NCBI GenBank assembly: GCA_964568145.1
Contig: CAZMOZ010000001.1
Span: 372,001 to 436,000, forward strand
From: DSVZ01 sp964568145
GTDB lineage: Bacteria > Verrucomicrobiota > Verrucomicrobiia > Limisphaerales > J093
Direction: 5' to 3'
DNA length: 64,000 nt
Shown: in pieces, positions 17,072-25,991 of the stretch
Position numbering within the stretch: the stretch's first letter is position 1
Layout of the letters: each line of letters starts with the position of its first letter
Translations under genes and position numbers: made by a program
Notes under the pieces: generated by a model
Databases searched by the model: none
Told to the model about the DNA's origin: nothing
The model's input: the letters and a program-made list of their open reading frames with translations, nothing else

Positions 17072-20000
17072 TCACGGTTCGCTCACGACCCGGTAATACC
17101 GAATGCCGCTCGCGGGCGGATTCCCATCCCGCACCGTGGCCGGTAACTGCGAAATGACACCGTCACCCAGCCGCGTCCATGAACGGAGGTCGTCCGAGTA
17201 CTCCGCCCGCAAATTGCCGACGACATCGCCCGTGACGCGGAACTCAAAGCCGTCGCTCACGACCCGGGGTTGCACGATCCGCAGGTACCTGCCCACGATC
17301 CTGCGCCGCACCTCATCGCTGGTCTGACCGGTCAGGGCGTTCAATGGGCCCGTCCGCTCCAGTTCGCTCTCGATCGCGGATCGCAGGACCACGCCGCCAG
17401 CCCGATGCAACTGCTGGGCGAGCGTGCTGACAGCCTCGACAGTCGTTTCGGTAAGGGTTTGCTGCCCGTCACCGTCCACAAGATCGCGGATTGTCGGTTG
17501 CAGGCTCACGATCGTGTCCTTCACCCCCGCCAGCACCGCCGGGTTGGCAGCCATGTGATGGAGAATCTCCGCGCTGTTCTGGTAGAACTCGTCAATCAAA
17601 GCCCGCCCTTCCGGTGTGGCTGACAGCACCTCGTCGCGGAAGCGCCGCAGCAGGTTCAGGTCAATCGCCTCTCCTGGCCCGGCCAGCCGCGCGCCGCTCC
17701 CTGAAGAAGATGCGTAGACAGCGGGACAGTCGAAACCGTCGGCCCCATGTTGCTTCTTAAAGTTCGCAGTCACCGTGCGAGAAGCTGAAAGGGTCAGAGA
17801 GGCTGACAGACCGTTCGCTTCATCCACGCCACTCCAGCTATCGAGGAAGTAGCCATGCGCAGGATGTGCGATCAAGGTGACCCGTTCGCCTTCCCGATAC
17901 GAGCTTCGTGCTGGCATGACCGTGACTTGGCCCCCATCAGCAATGCTCGGAGCGACGCGCAAACCATGTGGCGGGGGCGCTGAAATCCGCGCCATAAAAT
18001 CCTCTGGAATCCATCCTTCCTCGTCCACTGGCGAATCCCATCTCACCTTGTACCAACGATAAACTTTCCCTTCTATCGGCATCGAAGGTAGCTGATCGTC
18101 CAGAATCGTTGCCTGAAGCCCGATGTAAGTCCGTTTCCCGGTGGCCTCGCCGCCGGCTGTCTTACGTATCTCGACGTCCGCTTCGATCGCTTCCACTCGA
18201 TCACCAGCGAGGTAGGTTACAGGCAGCGTAGGACGATGATCGTCGATGAAGTCCGAAGGATCCAAAATGCCAACTTCTCCGTGCATGAGCCGGAATGCTT
18301 GAGCGACTTGTTCACTATCCAAGCCTTGGATGTGTTTCGCACCATCATGCGTATAGTAGCCTGCGCTTGCGCGTGGCCAGATCGGCCCCCCATCTTCTAA
18401 GCCGCCTCCATTGGTGCGCAACTCGAAATGCAGATGGGGACCAAAGGATGAGACCCTTGCTACGCGGGCAATGATTTGCCCACGCCTCACTATGGCACCT
18501 TTCTGAAACTCGAATGCTTCCTTTGCTGCAAGGATTCCGCCCAAATCGCCGCTGGAGTTGGGAATCTTTCGCTCCTGATCGAGTCCCCGATTCTGAATTT
18601 CACGCCAAGCAGGTGCGACGTGTACGTAAAGGCTATAAATGTTTTCGGGGAACCCCTGATAGTCGACCCGATGGCGGAGTAAAATTGCCCAACCTGAGCC
18701 AGACACCGTCGAACCTGCTTGCTTAATCTCGACTACCTGTCCGTCTGCCACAGCGAAGACAGGCTGCCCCAATTCATCTTCGGTCTTGTTCCAGTCCTCG
18801 CCAGGATGGAGCCCCCCGAATCGCGAATCGGGGTTGTAAGCCCCTACGTCTTGTAGATTGCGCCAGCCGGTTCCCGCGTAACTGAACCCCTCCAGCTCTC
18901 GCCCCATGAACACTTTTGAGTACGCGAGGGGCTTGTTGGTGTAGACGTGATTGCGTTCATCGTATAGCCAGCGCGAGAATGCTGTGAGCTGTCTCGGAGC
19001 GCCTGGAAACTCGGCGACAATTGTGGTTCGTCCATTTCGCCAGCCGCGGTCACCGATCGGGTAGTCGAATCCATCAGCGACGAGAAGCTCCCGTGTGACG
19101 ACTAGGAACGTGTATGACTCCGACGATCGCCCGTCAGGGTTCGTGACCTTTACGGTCCACGTGTCCGCCGCGGTGCCCGTGACGATGGACATTTCCAGCT
19201 TGTTGGCGTTGACGAACGCTAATTGCCCGTTCGGCAGCCGGTAGCTGGGCTGCCCGGTCCAGGTCAGCGTAACGGTGGGTTTGTTGACGAAGTTCGCGCC
19301 GTTGATCGTGATCTTCTGGCTAACGTCCGAACCCTCCACCGGGTTAGGCGAGACACTGCTGATCTGGGGAAGTGCACCAGAGTACTCGACTACGAAGCCG
19401 CCCATGCGCGAGTCAGGTTCTTCATCGTTCCATAGGTCACGACGACCGGGTGGATAGCCCTGATAATACTGAAGTCTGCTTTCTCCATTGGGCCCGTAGT
19501 TGTCGGGCTGGTGCGTATCCCAGTTCGAGTAGGAGAAGATCTCACCGGTTGTCCAACGCCAGCCGCCGTCAGGTTCCGGCGCGCCAGCAGGTTGGTATCC
19601 GCCAAGCCACGGACCGAAGGAAACGTCGCTGCCGTAGCGACGTCGGTCCTGCCAGAAGCGATCATTTTGAATCAGGGCTGCCACAAACGTGTTTTCGGAC
19701 GAGGAGGTGATGGAGGCCAGAGCGCCGCCTCGCCCTTCGGCGAAGGCCTTCGCCTCGTTCCAAGTGATGCCCTCGGCCACCCAGAAGGCTTGATAGGCAT
19801 GGTCGTTTCCGCCCGCAGCGCGACGCCACACCGCCTCCGGTTCCGCCACCGGACCGGCCCACTGGAACATCTGCCCCGGAAATCCCGTGGGTTCGGTGTT
19901 CCACTCGATGATGCCGAAATAGTCCTCCGGCCAGCTAGAGAGACAACCAGCGGTGCCGGCGGCCGGCGCGTCGTTCCAATCGCCCAAGCGGCTGTTCGAG

Positions 20001-20866
20001 CGGTTGTGCGCTACGTGCCAGTTGATGGCGATGTAATCCTCGTTGCCGCAGTTGTTGGGCTCCTGCGAATTCCAGTTGGCGAACTCGAAGGGCTCGCCGG
20101 TAACCCAACGATAGGCTCCCTCTTGAACGTGATCGGTGAGCCCAATCCACAGAGGTTTTGCCGCGAAGCCGTTGCGCAGGAAGGCCCCAACCACAAAACG
20201 CTGCTCGGAAAGGCTGGTGATCGTGACCAGGTGGCCTCCGTAGCTGGTCGCTTCTGCCTGAGCCTGGTGCCATGTCCCGGCCTTGGTCGTCAGTGCGTAG
20301 AAGTGGCCGTTGGCGCGACGGGGCAGGATAGTGAGTTGCCGTTCGTACGCGTTGTCCGATTCGTTGGTCTCGTGAATCACGCCGGTAACGTCGGTCTCGA
20401 TGCGTACGGTGTGAACACCGGCAGTCAGGCGTCCGAGAAGGTGATCCTCAACCCGGTCCGTACCGCCCGGCGCGACATAATCGTTGTACCACTCGAACCA
20501 CTTGTAGCCGTCCACCGTAAGGCGGTAGTAGAACGTGCCCCAGACTGCGGCGGTGGTCGAGGTGTTTCGCACTGCCCAGTCAATGTACAGGTCTTGGTCG
20601 TCATAGGCCTCAGTTGCCGTCTGACGGTCCCCTTGCCGCGTCGAAATGATCAGCGGGAGCGGCCAGCCAGCAGGCGGAAGAGGTCGAAGGTTGGGTTGGG
20701 CGTGTACAGCAAGATCGCCGACTGCAGATGCGAGGATCGAGACAATAGACACAGTGCGGCCCGAGATTTTCCACTTGTGCAGGCGCGAGGACCACACACT
20801 CCGTCGGGGAGATCGCCTCTCCGCGAACCGATCGGTCTTTTTGGAGGAAAGACTACTACCTGACAT
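17072..20866 (-). CDS. Large secreted lectin / M23 peptidase chimera
   Basis: 1264 residues from the chosen ATG. Export signal about 31-57 (ends AVHAQ); CARDB-like beta domain about 70-182; two C-type-lectin-like domains about 185-322 and 355-495 (WIGLTD, EPNNCGNEDYIAI, GPWLGGYQ); IPT/TIG-like domain 499-590. An M23 peptidase domain spans about 670-820 with its zinc ligands intact (H687/D691 in HPGED, HLH at 811-813). Then come an SH3-like domain 883-960, an InlB-type repeat 970-1038 and a helical segment resembling a degenerate CFI-box C-terminus (about 1069-1130). A C-terminal module 1202-1264 ends RYYRVVSEP. Peptidoglycan or surface-protein cleavage guided by glycan binding is the likely theme. 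GC is clearly below the neighbours. Confidence 0.8.
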   Translation of the reverse strand: MSGSSLSSKKTDRFAERRSPRRSVWSSRLHKWKISGRTVSIVSILASAVGDLAVHAQPNLRPLPPAGWPLPLIISTRQGDRQTATEAYDDQDLYIDWAVRNTSTTAAVWGTFYYRLTVDGYKWFEWYNDYVAPGGTDRVEDHLLGRLTAGVHTVRIETDVTGVIHETNESDNAYERQLTILPRRANGHFYALTTKAGTWHQAQAEATSYGGHLVTITSLSEQRFVVGAFLRNGFAAKPLWIGLTDHVQEGAYRWVTGEPFEFANWNSQEPNNCGNEDYIAINWHVAHNRSNSRLGDWNDAPAAGTAGCLSSWPEDYFGIIEWNTEPTGFPGQMFQWAGPVAEPEAVWRRAAGGNDHAYQAFWVAEGITWNEAKAFAEGRGGALASITSSSENTFVAALIQNDRFWQDRRRYGSDVSFGPWLGGYQPAGAPEPDGGWRWTTGEIFSYSNWDTHQPDNYGPNGESRLQYYQGYPPGRRDLWNDEEPDSRMGGFVVEYSGALPQISSVSPNPVEGSDVSQKITINGANFVNKPTVTLTWTGQPSYRLPNGQLAFVNANKLEMSIVTGTAADTWTVKVTNPDGRSSESYTFLVVTRELLVADGFDYPIGDRGWRNGRTTIVAEFPGAPRQLTAFSRWLYDERNHVYTNKPLAYSKVFMGRELEGFSYAGTGWRNLQDVGAYNPDSRFGGLHPGEDWNKTEDELGQPVFAVADGQVVEIKQAGSTVSGSGWAILLRHRVDYQGFPENIYSLYVHVAPAWREIQNRGLDQERKIPNSSGDLGGILAAKEAFEFQKGAIVRRGQIIARVARVSSFGPHLHFELRTNGGGLEDGGPIWPRASAGYYTHDGAKHIQGLDSEQVAQAFRLMHGEVGILDPSDFIDDHRPTLPVTYLAGDRVEAIEADVEIRKTAGGEATGKRTYIGLQATILDDQLPSMPIEGKVYRWYKVRWDSPVDEEGWIPEDFMARISAPPPHGLRVAPSIADGGQVTVMPARSSYREGERVTLIAHPAHGYFLDSWSGVDEANGLSASLTLSASRTVTANFKKQHGADGFDCPAVYASSSGSGARLAGPGEAIDLNLLRRFRDEVLSATPEGRALIDEFYQNSAEILHHMAANPAVLAGVKDTIVSLQPTIRDLVDGDGQQTLTETTVEAVSTLAQQLHRAGGVVLRSAIESELERTGPLNALTGQTSDEVRRRIVGRYLRIVQPRVVSDGFEFRVTGDVVGNLRAEYSDDLRSWTRLGDGVISQLPATVRDGNPPASGIRYYRVVSEP

Positions 20867-20945
20867 GGTCGGGCGACTCCAATAGTGCTGCGCTCCCGTT
20901 GCAGACCACGATTGAGATTTACTTCTGTAGTCATTTATTGTTGTG

Positions 20946-21443
20946 TTATTTGCCACGCAGGAGCTGGTACTTGGCTACTGTACATTGTTCAGCCTTCCAA
21001 CCTTTCTCGGTCTTGCGGAAGATCACCGCACCCCACAAGGTTGCGCGGTCCCTTGGATTGACGAGTACCCCGGGGTATTGGGACTGTTCCAGAAACCCAT
21101 CCCAGTAGCCCTTGCCGGCGCCCGACGTTGGAGCCCGAGTGTGAAAGCCGGCGCCCAAGCCAAACAGCCCGGTTACCCACTTGCACGGCTGGGTGAACTC
21201 GATCTCTGCTGTCCACTCAAGTGTGTAGAAAGGAACACCAAAGACTTCGCCCTGCTGGGCGTCGGTCTTTTCAAATCGAACCAGGGTGATTCGCCCTTCG
21301 GATTCGCTGCAAATCCGGTTTTGGAGGACCGCCTTGCCGTCACCGGCAGAGGGCGTGCCGCGGGAGCAGGCGGCAAACAGGAGAAGGGCGACGTCAAAGG
21401 CAGAGCCAAATACTGTCTGCGAGGGAGGTGGTGGGAGCTTCAT
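20946..21443 (-). CDS. Putative lipoprotein, unknown function
   Basis: 165 residues from the ATG that leaves a hydrophobic N-terminus ending in a lipobox-like LLLFAACS (Cys about residue 27). The mature part is small, mixed alpha/beta, with LEWTAEIEF, a Gly-rich middle, and WGAVIFRKTEKGWKAEQ near the end. I recognise no family. It begins 25 bp after the GYF_2 gene stop and ends 79 bp before the lectin/M23 gene, so the four minus-strand genes from 22918 to 17072 look like one operon. An earlier in-frame start would overlap the neighbour and add non-protein-like sequence. Confidence 0.5.
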   Translation of the reverse strand: MKLPPPPSQTVFGSAFDVALLLFAACSRGTPSAGDGKAVLQNRICSESEGRITLVRFEKTDAQQGEVFGVPFYTLEWTAEIEFTQPCKWVTGLFGLGAGFHTRAPTSGAGKGYWDGFLEQSQYPGVLVNPRDRATLWGAVIFRKTEKGWKAEQCTVAKYQLLRGK

Positions 21444-21468
21444 GGCGACCTCGATTGGACGCGACCTC

Positions 21469-22023
21469 TCAATTGGAGAGGATCTGCGACTTCTGGACTG
21501 GGTCAAGCAGTGGCGAGGTGTTAACCGCCGTGTCCAGAGTAGTGCGCAGTACCTGCCCGTGTGCCGAAACGAGGACGCCCAAAGCGTATAGCGGAGCGCC
21601 CAGCGCCACCGCCGCCGCGAAGCCGACCAACAGAGCGGCACCCCCCACGGAGCCGCGACTCGCATATGTACTGCTGGCAAAGGCTGTTGGCACCAGAAGC
21701 GCCAAGCCGCCGGCACAGACCGCAAGGAACTTCAATACGCCCCCGATGGCTGTGGTGGCTTTGGCAAGTCGGTAAGCGTCATTGTAACGGGCGGCCACAG
21801 ACGCGACATGCGGACTTTCAACAACCGAAGCGCTGTCGGATTCAGAGGTGCCCCCCTCCGCTACTTGCGCCCCGAGGATGACTCCGACGGGGGCCCATTC
21901 ATTGGTACCTTCTGGAGCCGCTAGTGAACCGCGCGGCACCTCTCGATTATTCCAAAGGACCATTAGTTGGTCCCGAGTCATGACGGACTGCTTGCCTTCG
22001 GGTGTCTTAAACGTGTATTTCAT
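21469..22023 (-). CDS. GYF_2-domain membrane protein
   Basis: 184 residues. The N-terminal 50 residues (YTFKTPEGKQSVMTRDQL, VPRGSLAAPEGTNEWAPV) fit the GYF_2 (DUF4339) pattern, a small domain thought to bind proline-rich or other protein partners. Two hydrophobic segments follow: about 92-115 (GGVLKFLAVCAGGLALLVPTAF) and 125-150. Probably a cytoplasmic sensor or adaptor domain tethered to the inner membrane. It is second in the lower-GC minus-strand cassette. Confidence 0.65.
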   Translation of the reverse strand: MKYTFKTPEGKQSVMTRDQLMVLWNNREVPRGSLAAPEGTNEWAPVGVILGAQVAEGGTSESDSASVVESPHVASVAARYNDAYRLAKATTAIGGVLKFLAVCAGGLALLVPTAFASSTYASRGSVGGAALLVGFAAAVALGAPLYALGVLVSAHGQVLRTTLDTAVNTSPLLDPVQKSQILSN

Positions 22024-22159
22024 GGTATCGGCGGATTGTTCGCTTCTGCTGCGGCCGTAATACTTGGACCTTTCCGCTGCACGGCGGTGAACTCTGCATT
22101 GCGCTTGGAGTGTTTCGGGTGTTCCGCTCCGGGTTAGGCTTACTGCTGCGTGGGTAAGA

Positions 22160-22918
22160 TCACCGTCCCCGTGGCAGGTTGGGCCAGGATTCCTGGAGCG
22201 TCTTGGTCTGGATCATCTGCTGCTGGTACTTCTCGACTGAAACCCACTTCTTGACGCGGCTGTTGCCCGGCACTGCTTGCTCCACTTCCTTGAGCTTGCT
22301 CTGAAACACCCACTGGAAGTTCTGTCGCTGGGTAACGCTGCCGGCGGCGTCGGTCGCCGTCACCACGTCGTAGAACATGACGCCAATGGTGGCGTTGGGT
22401 GACAGCACCGATGGCGAAGGACCGTAAATGTACACCTCCTTCTCCGATCGCGGTGGGACAATCACGTTGAGCAGTTCGCGGTAGTTGAGCTGTCCGACGT
22501 CGCTCACTTTGCCGTCGACATTAAACTCGACAACCGTGCCCGCGCCCCGAAAGGAGCGGTCCAGTTGGTTGTTGATCTTCACTTGGAACCGTAAGAATTC
22601 CGGCTCGACTCTGAGCGAGTGCTCCACGGACTCCCAAACATAGACGGAATTGGGCGGGATGTCCCAGACAACCCGCGGAATCTCCGCCTGCTCGTATTTG
22701 GTCGTGCTGACGACCCTGGCAGTATAGGTGACCGGGATTACTGAGATCTTCACTGCGTCGCCCTGAGTCACCTTGGTGTCGGAGGTCGGGACGATCTCGG
22801 GAATGCTTACCTTTTGGAGCACGGTGGAACCGGCCGTGGGTGCGGTAGTTGTCGTCTGGCAGCCGGTGATGGCAATCAAGCCGATGGCGGCAACGAGGCG
22901 CGGATAGGTTGGATTCAT
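22160..22918 (-). CDS. Putative lipoprotein, unknown function
   Basis: 252 residues starting at the ATG preceded by a good ribosome site (GGAGGA, about 9 bases upstream). The signal peptide ends in a lipobox, IAITGC, with Cys about residue 20. The mature protein is beta-rich with a Thr/Pro-rich start (TTTTAPTAG), and FLRFQVKINNQLDRSFRG and PPRSEKEVYIYGPSP in the middle. No family recognised. It is the first gene of the cassette that ends with the lectin/M23 protein. Its GC is lower than that of the flanking chromosome. Confidence 0.6.
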   Translation of the reverse strand: MNPTYPRLVAAIGLIAITGCQTTTTAPTAGSTVLQKVSIPEIVPTSDTKVTQGDAVKISVIPVTYTARVVSTTKYEQAEIPRVVWDIPPNSVYVWESVEHSLRVEPEFLRFQVKINNQLDRSFRGAGTVVEFNVDGKVSDVGQLNYRELLNVIVPPRSEKEVYIYGPSPSVLSPNATIGVMFYDVVTATDAAGSVTQRQNFQWVFQSKLKEVEQAVPGNSRVKKWVSVEKYQQQMIQTKTLQESWPNLPRGR

Positions 22919-23594
22919 GTTGGTTGTTCCTCCGCGGAACCGACCGGCCACCTCAAAGCAACGGGCGCGTCACTCAACGCACCCCCACTTGGAACACCTG
23001 TAAGCAACGCCGATCACCGGGGCCATGCGCCGATGGCGCGTCATGCGTGCACGCCCTACGCAGCCTTCGGAAGCGGCGCCTTCCAGCCTTTCAAGGGAGC
23101 CCGTGGCCGTCAGCCACGCGAAAATGCCACTGAAAAGAACGGCCCAGTTTTAAGGAACGGACTGCACAATGCCAAAAAGAACGGCGATGACAAGCAGTTT
23201 GTTTGTCAAAAATACAACTAAAACAAATATACATCGATGCCATATGATAAGTTTATCTATAGAAAACATTAGGAGTTACGACAGAACGGACTGCAAACAG
23301 CCGACGGCAGCAGAGAAGGGTTGCGGACCACGAAGTCCACCTCCGGCGGGTGTATACACTATTCGCCACGCTGTTGTTCCATCGCGGGCGGCGCCGGGGC
23401 GCTGTCCAGTGTCGGCACGCTCCAACCCGCCAACACCCACCACCACCAACCAGTCCGCGGGGAAACATGCCGCGAACGTACCGCCGCCGCCCGGCCCTTG
23501 CCAACTGCGTTGCACCACGTCCGCACAAACCAGGGCCGGCCGCCACGCCGCCTTTGGACTTCGTTTCGACGCGGATTCGTGTCACAAGGGCCGC
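22919..23594. other. 676-bp gap with an AT-rich segment between 12-bp direct repeats
   Basis: No gene accepted. GAACGGACTGCA occurs at 23155-23166 and again at 23284-23295. The 117 bp between them are far richer in A+T than anything else in the window and include GATAAGTTTATC, a near-palindrome at 23246-23257. The right part (23300-23594) returns to high GC without a convincing protein. The promoter of the lipoprotein-led cassette should lie near 22930-23000. Confidence 0.5.
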
Positions 23595-24270
23595 GTGACC
23601 GAACCGGTCGCCCTACCTCGCGATGATTCGCCCGCCGCCGCCCCGGCCACGGCGCCCGTGTCGCGGCTGGTGTTCTGGCTGGCGCTGCTGGTCCTGTTGG
23701 CCATCCCGGCGCGGGTCATCACCTACGGCTACCTGCCGGCGGATGACGCGCTGCGGCACGCGGCCAAGGCGGTCAGCGGCAAAACCTGGCCGGAAATCCT
23801 GGTGCTGGGCCCGCATTACACCGTGGACCACAACTACGGCTGGGAGGCCTGGCTGCGGCAGGTGCACCGGCTCACCGGCTGGGACGCCGAACGGCTGGTG
23901 GATTGGTCGGTGCTGGGCCTGTTTGTCCTGGCCGCCGGGGCGGGACTGGCAGGAGTGCGCCGGCCGGAGGCGTGGCTGGGCGTCTTGTTGGTGTTTTTCG
24001 TGGCCTGGACGCCGCTGGCCCTGCGTTGGATGAACGGCCGGCCGCTGTTGTTGAGCATTGCCGCGCTGATCGTGGTGCTGTTTTGGATTCAATCCACGCC
24101 GGCCCCACAGCCCGGCCGGGGCCGGTGGGTCGGGCTTGCGGCACTCCTCGCGCTGGCCGTGTTCGCGCACGGGGTGTGGTATCTGTGGGTGCTACCGGTG
24201 GCGGCGTGTTTTCTGGCCGGGGAACGCCGCTGGGGGCTGGCTCTGGCCGGGGCGTGGCTGGGCGGCGTTA
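23595..24270 (+). pseudogene. 3'-truncated polytopic membrane protein (GT-C-like)
   Basis: From GTG at 23595 about 220 residues read as a genuine membrane protein, with hydrophobic segments such as LVFWLALLVLLAIPARVI, WLGVLLVFFVAWTPLAL, LLLSIAALIVVLFWI and LAALLALAVFAHGVWYLWVL. The early Y-L-P-A-DDALRHA could be a GT-C-type acidic loop. At about 24268 the sequence switches to a low-complexity, inverted-repeat-like stretch (TTAAAAGGTTAAAAGAGAG ... CACCTTTCACCCTTTCAAC). The same reading frame then runs on antisense through the oxidoreductase gene. The 3' half seems lost, and no function can be assigned. Confidence 0.55.
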
Positions 24271-24410
24271 AAAGGTTAAAAGAGAGCTTCGTTCAAGGGC
24301 TGCGGCGCAGATTCTTTGACCTGTCTCTTTTTCACCTTTCACCCTTTCAACCAACCCCGCCTCCGTCAACAAACGCCGCAGCCGTCGCCGCGGCGCGACC
24401 TGCCCGCCTG

Positions 24411-25718
24411 TCACACCTGCCACGGGCTGCGCAGCGGGCGCATGATGAAGCGGTCGGCCTCGGGATCGTTTACGAAGCGCTCGCGCCGCGGGTCCCATTT
24501 GAGGGGCCGGCGGAGGTCTTCGGCCAGGTTGCCCAGGTGGGCCACGGTGATCGAGCGGCAAGCCACCTCGGCGTTGGCGCCGGGCGGGCGGCGCGACCGC
24601 ACGCTGTTCAGGAAGTCGGTGTGGTGGTTGTACGCCTCGTGCAGGTGGACGTCGTTGGGCCCGAGCTTGACCTTCTTCAGGCTGGCCGGCTCGGTCTCGA
24701 ACACCTCGCGGCTGACCTTCACCACACCCTTCGTGCCCTGGAACATGATGCCCTTGCCGTGGCCGGGCACGCGGTCGCGCACGCACTTCACGCCGTTCGG
24801 GTAGATATAGGTCAGCAGCTTCACGTCCCGGCCGTCGGGCGGGAGGATTTCGACCGGCCCGCTGTCGTCCATGCCCAGGCCCCACTGGACGATGTCGAAG
24901 ACATGCGCGCCCCAGTTGGTCATGTCGCCGCCGGAGTAATCGCGGTAGGCCATCCAACTGCCGGGGATTTTCGAATTGTACGGCCGCCAGGGCGAGGGCC
25001 CCAGCCAGAGGTCCCAGTGGAAAACCTCCCGCGCCGGCTCGGGCTCGCCGGGCAGCAGGCAATGGCCGGCGTTGCCCTCCACGTCGGCGGTCACGAGCTG
25101 GATGTCGCCGATGTAGCCGTTGTGGACCAGTTCGCAGGCGAAGCGAAACTCGGACCACGACCGCTGCTGGGTGCCGATCTGGAAGACGCGGCCGTAGCGG
25201 CGGACCGTGTCGGCCAGCGCGCGCGCCTCGCCGATGGAGAGCGACACGGGCTTCTCCGAGTACACGTCCTTGCCCGCCTTGACCGCCTCGAGGGCAATGA
25301 GCGGATGCCACCGCTCGCCGGTGGCGGAGAGGATGGCGTCAATGTCCGGTCGGGCCAGCAGCTCCCGGAAATCCACATAAGCGGCGCAGTCGCGGTTGCC
25401 GTACTTTTCGTTGACGGTGTCGCGGGCGCGCTCGCGGTTGGCCGCGTTCACGTCGCACACCGCCACGATTTGCACGCCCGGCTGGCTGATGAAACCGCCC
25501 GCCGGCGACCAGATGCCGCCGGCCATTTGTCGCGTACCCTGCCCGCCCACGCCGATGCACCCCATGACGATGCGTTCGCTGGGCGCCACGCGGCCGCCCC
25601 GGCCCAGGGCTGTGGCGGGAATGAACACGGGCGCGGCGGCGGCGAGGGCGGCGGAGCCCAGAAACCGGCGGCGCGAAACAGCCGTGCGTCGGGGTGGGGT
25701 GGGAAATTCGAGTTTCAT
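24411..25718 (-). CDS. Tat-exported Gfo/Idh/MocA-family oxidoreductase
   Basis: 435 residues from the ATG giving a twin-arginine signal (SRRRFLGSAALAAAAP). The Rossmann domain follows (VMGCIGVGGQGTRQMAG), then the family motif EKP (VYSEKPVSLSI) at about residues 150-160. The C-terminal alpha/beta domain includes DYSGGDMTNWGAHVFD. Members oxidise or epimerise sugars using bound NAD(P). The exported version is heavily expanded in Verrucomicrobiota and Planctomycetota and is tied to polysaccharide or inositol breakdown. An ATG 34 codons upstream gives no sensible N-terminus. Confidence 0.93.
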   Translation of the reverse strand: MKLEFPTPPRRTAVSRRRFLGSAALAAAAPVFIPATALGRGGRVAPSERIVMGCIGVGGQGTRQMAGGIWSPAGGFISQPGVQIVAVCDVNAANRERARDTVNEKYGNRDCAAYVDFRELLARPDIDAILSATGERWHPLIALEAVKAGKDVYSEKPVSLSIGEARALADTVRRYGRVFQIGTQQRSWSEFRFACELVHNGYIGDIQLVTADVEGNAGHCLLPGEPEPAREVFHWDLWLGPSPWRPYNSKIPGSWMAYRDYSGGDMTNWGAHVFDIVQWGLGMDDSGPVEILPPDGRDVKLLTYIYPNGVKCVRDRVPGHGKGIMFQGTKGVVKVSREVFETEPASLKKVKLGPNDVHLHEAYNHHTDFLNSVRSRRPPGANAEVACRSITVAHLGNLAEDLRRPLKWDPRRERFVNDPEADRFIMRPLRSPWQV

Positions 25719-25811
25719 GATTGTGCGGGCAAGGTTTTCGCGCTGTGGCGCGGAGCCGTCAAGTGACTTGGGCGCGCGCGGGCCGCAGGTTTTAGCCTGA
25801 GAAACTGGGTT

Positions 25812-25964
25812 GGGGAGCACACCCGCCCCGGGTGTCGCGGGACGCGCCTCGCGTCCCGCTCACTAGGGAAGGTCCTCACGAAAAAACTTTCAGGGCTGGA
25901 TCTTTTTCCCGACTGTTTTTCCGCGGGGGCGCGGAAAACCGCACGCGAGGCGCGTGCGCTCCCC
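25812..25964. repeat. About 153-bp element with inverted ends
   Basis: GGGGAGCACAC at 25812-25822 faces GTGCGCTCCCC at 25954-25964 (10 of 11 complementary). Inside are two perfect hairpins with 3-base loops: GCGGGACGCG/CGCGTCCCGC (25837-25859) and GCACGCG/CGCGTGC (25941-25957). A T-rich middle with GAAAAAA and TTTTTCC lies between. It fills the gap between the oxidoreductase start and the stop of the WecA-like gene and contains no gene. Confidence 0.6.
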
Positions 25965-25991
25965 TTCCGACTTCGATCTTGGGTTTAACTT

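Noticed and set aside
23169..25766. Very long plus-strand open frame of 865 codons
   Set aside because: Only about 23595-24268 looks like protein. The rest is antisense to the oxidoreductase gene, whose own sequence has a full set of family motifs; long antisense frames are expected at this GC.
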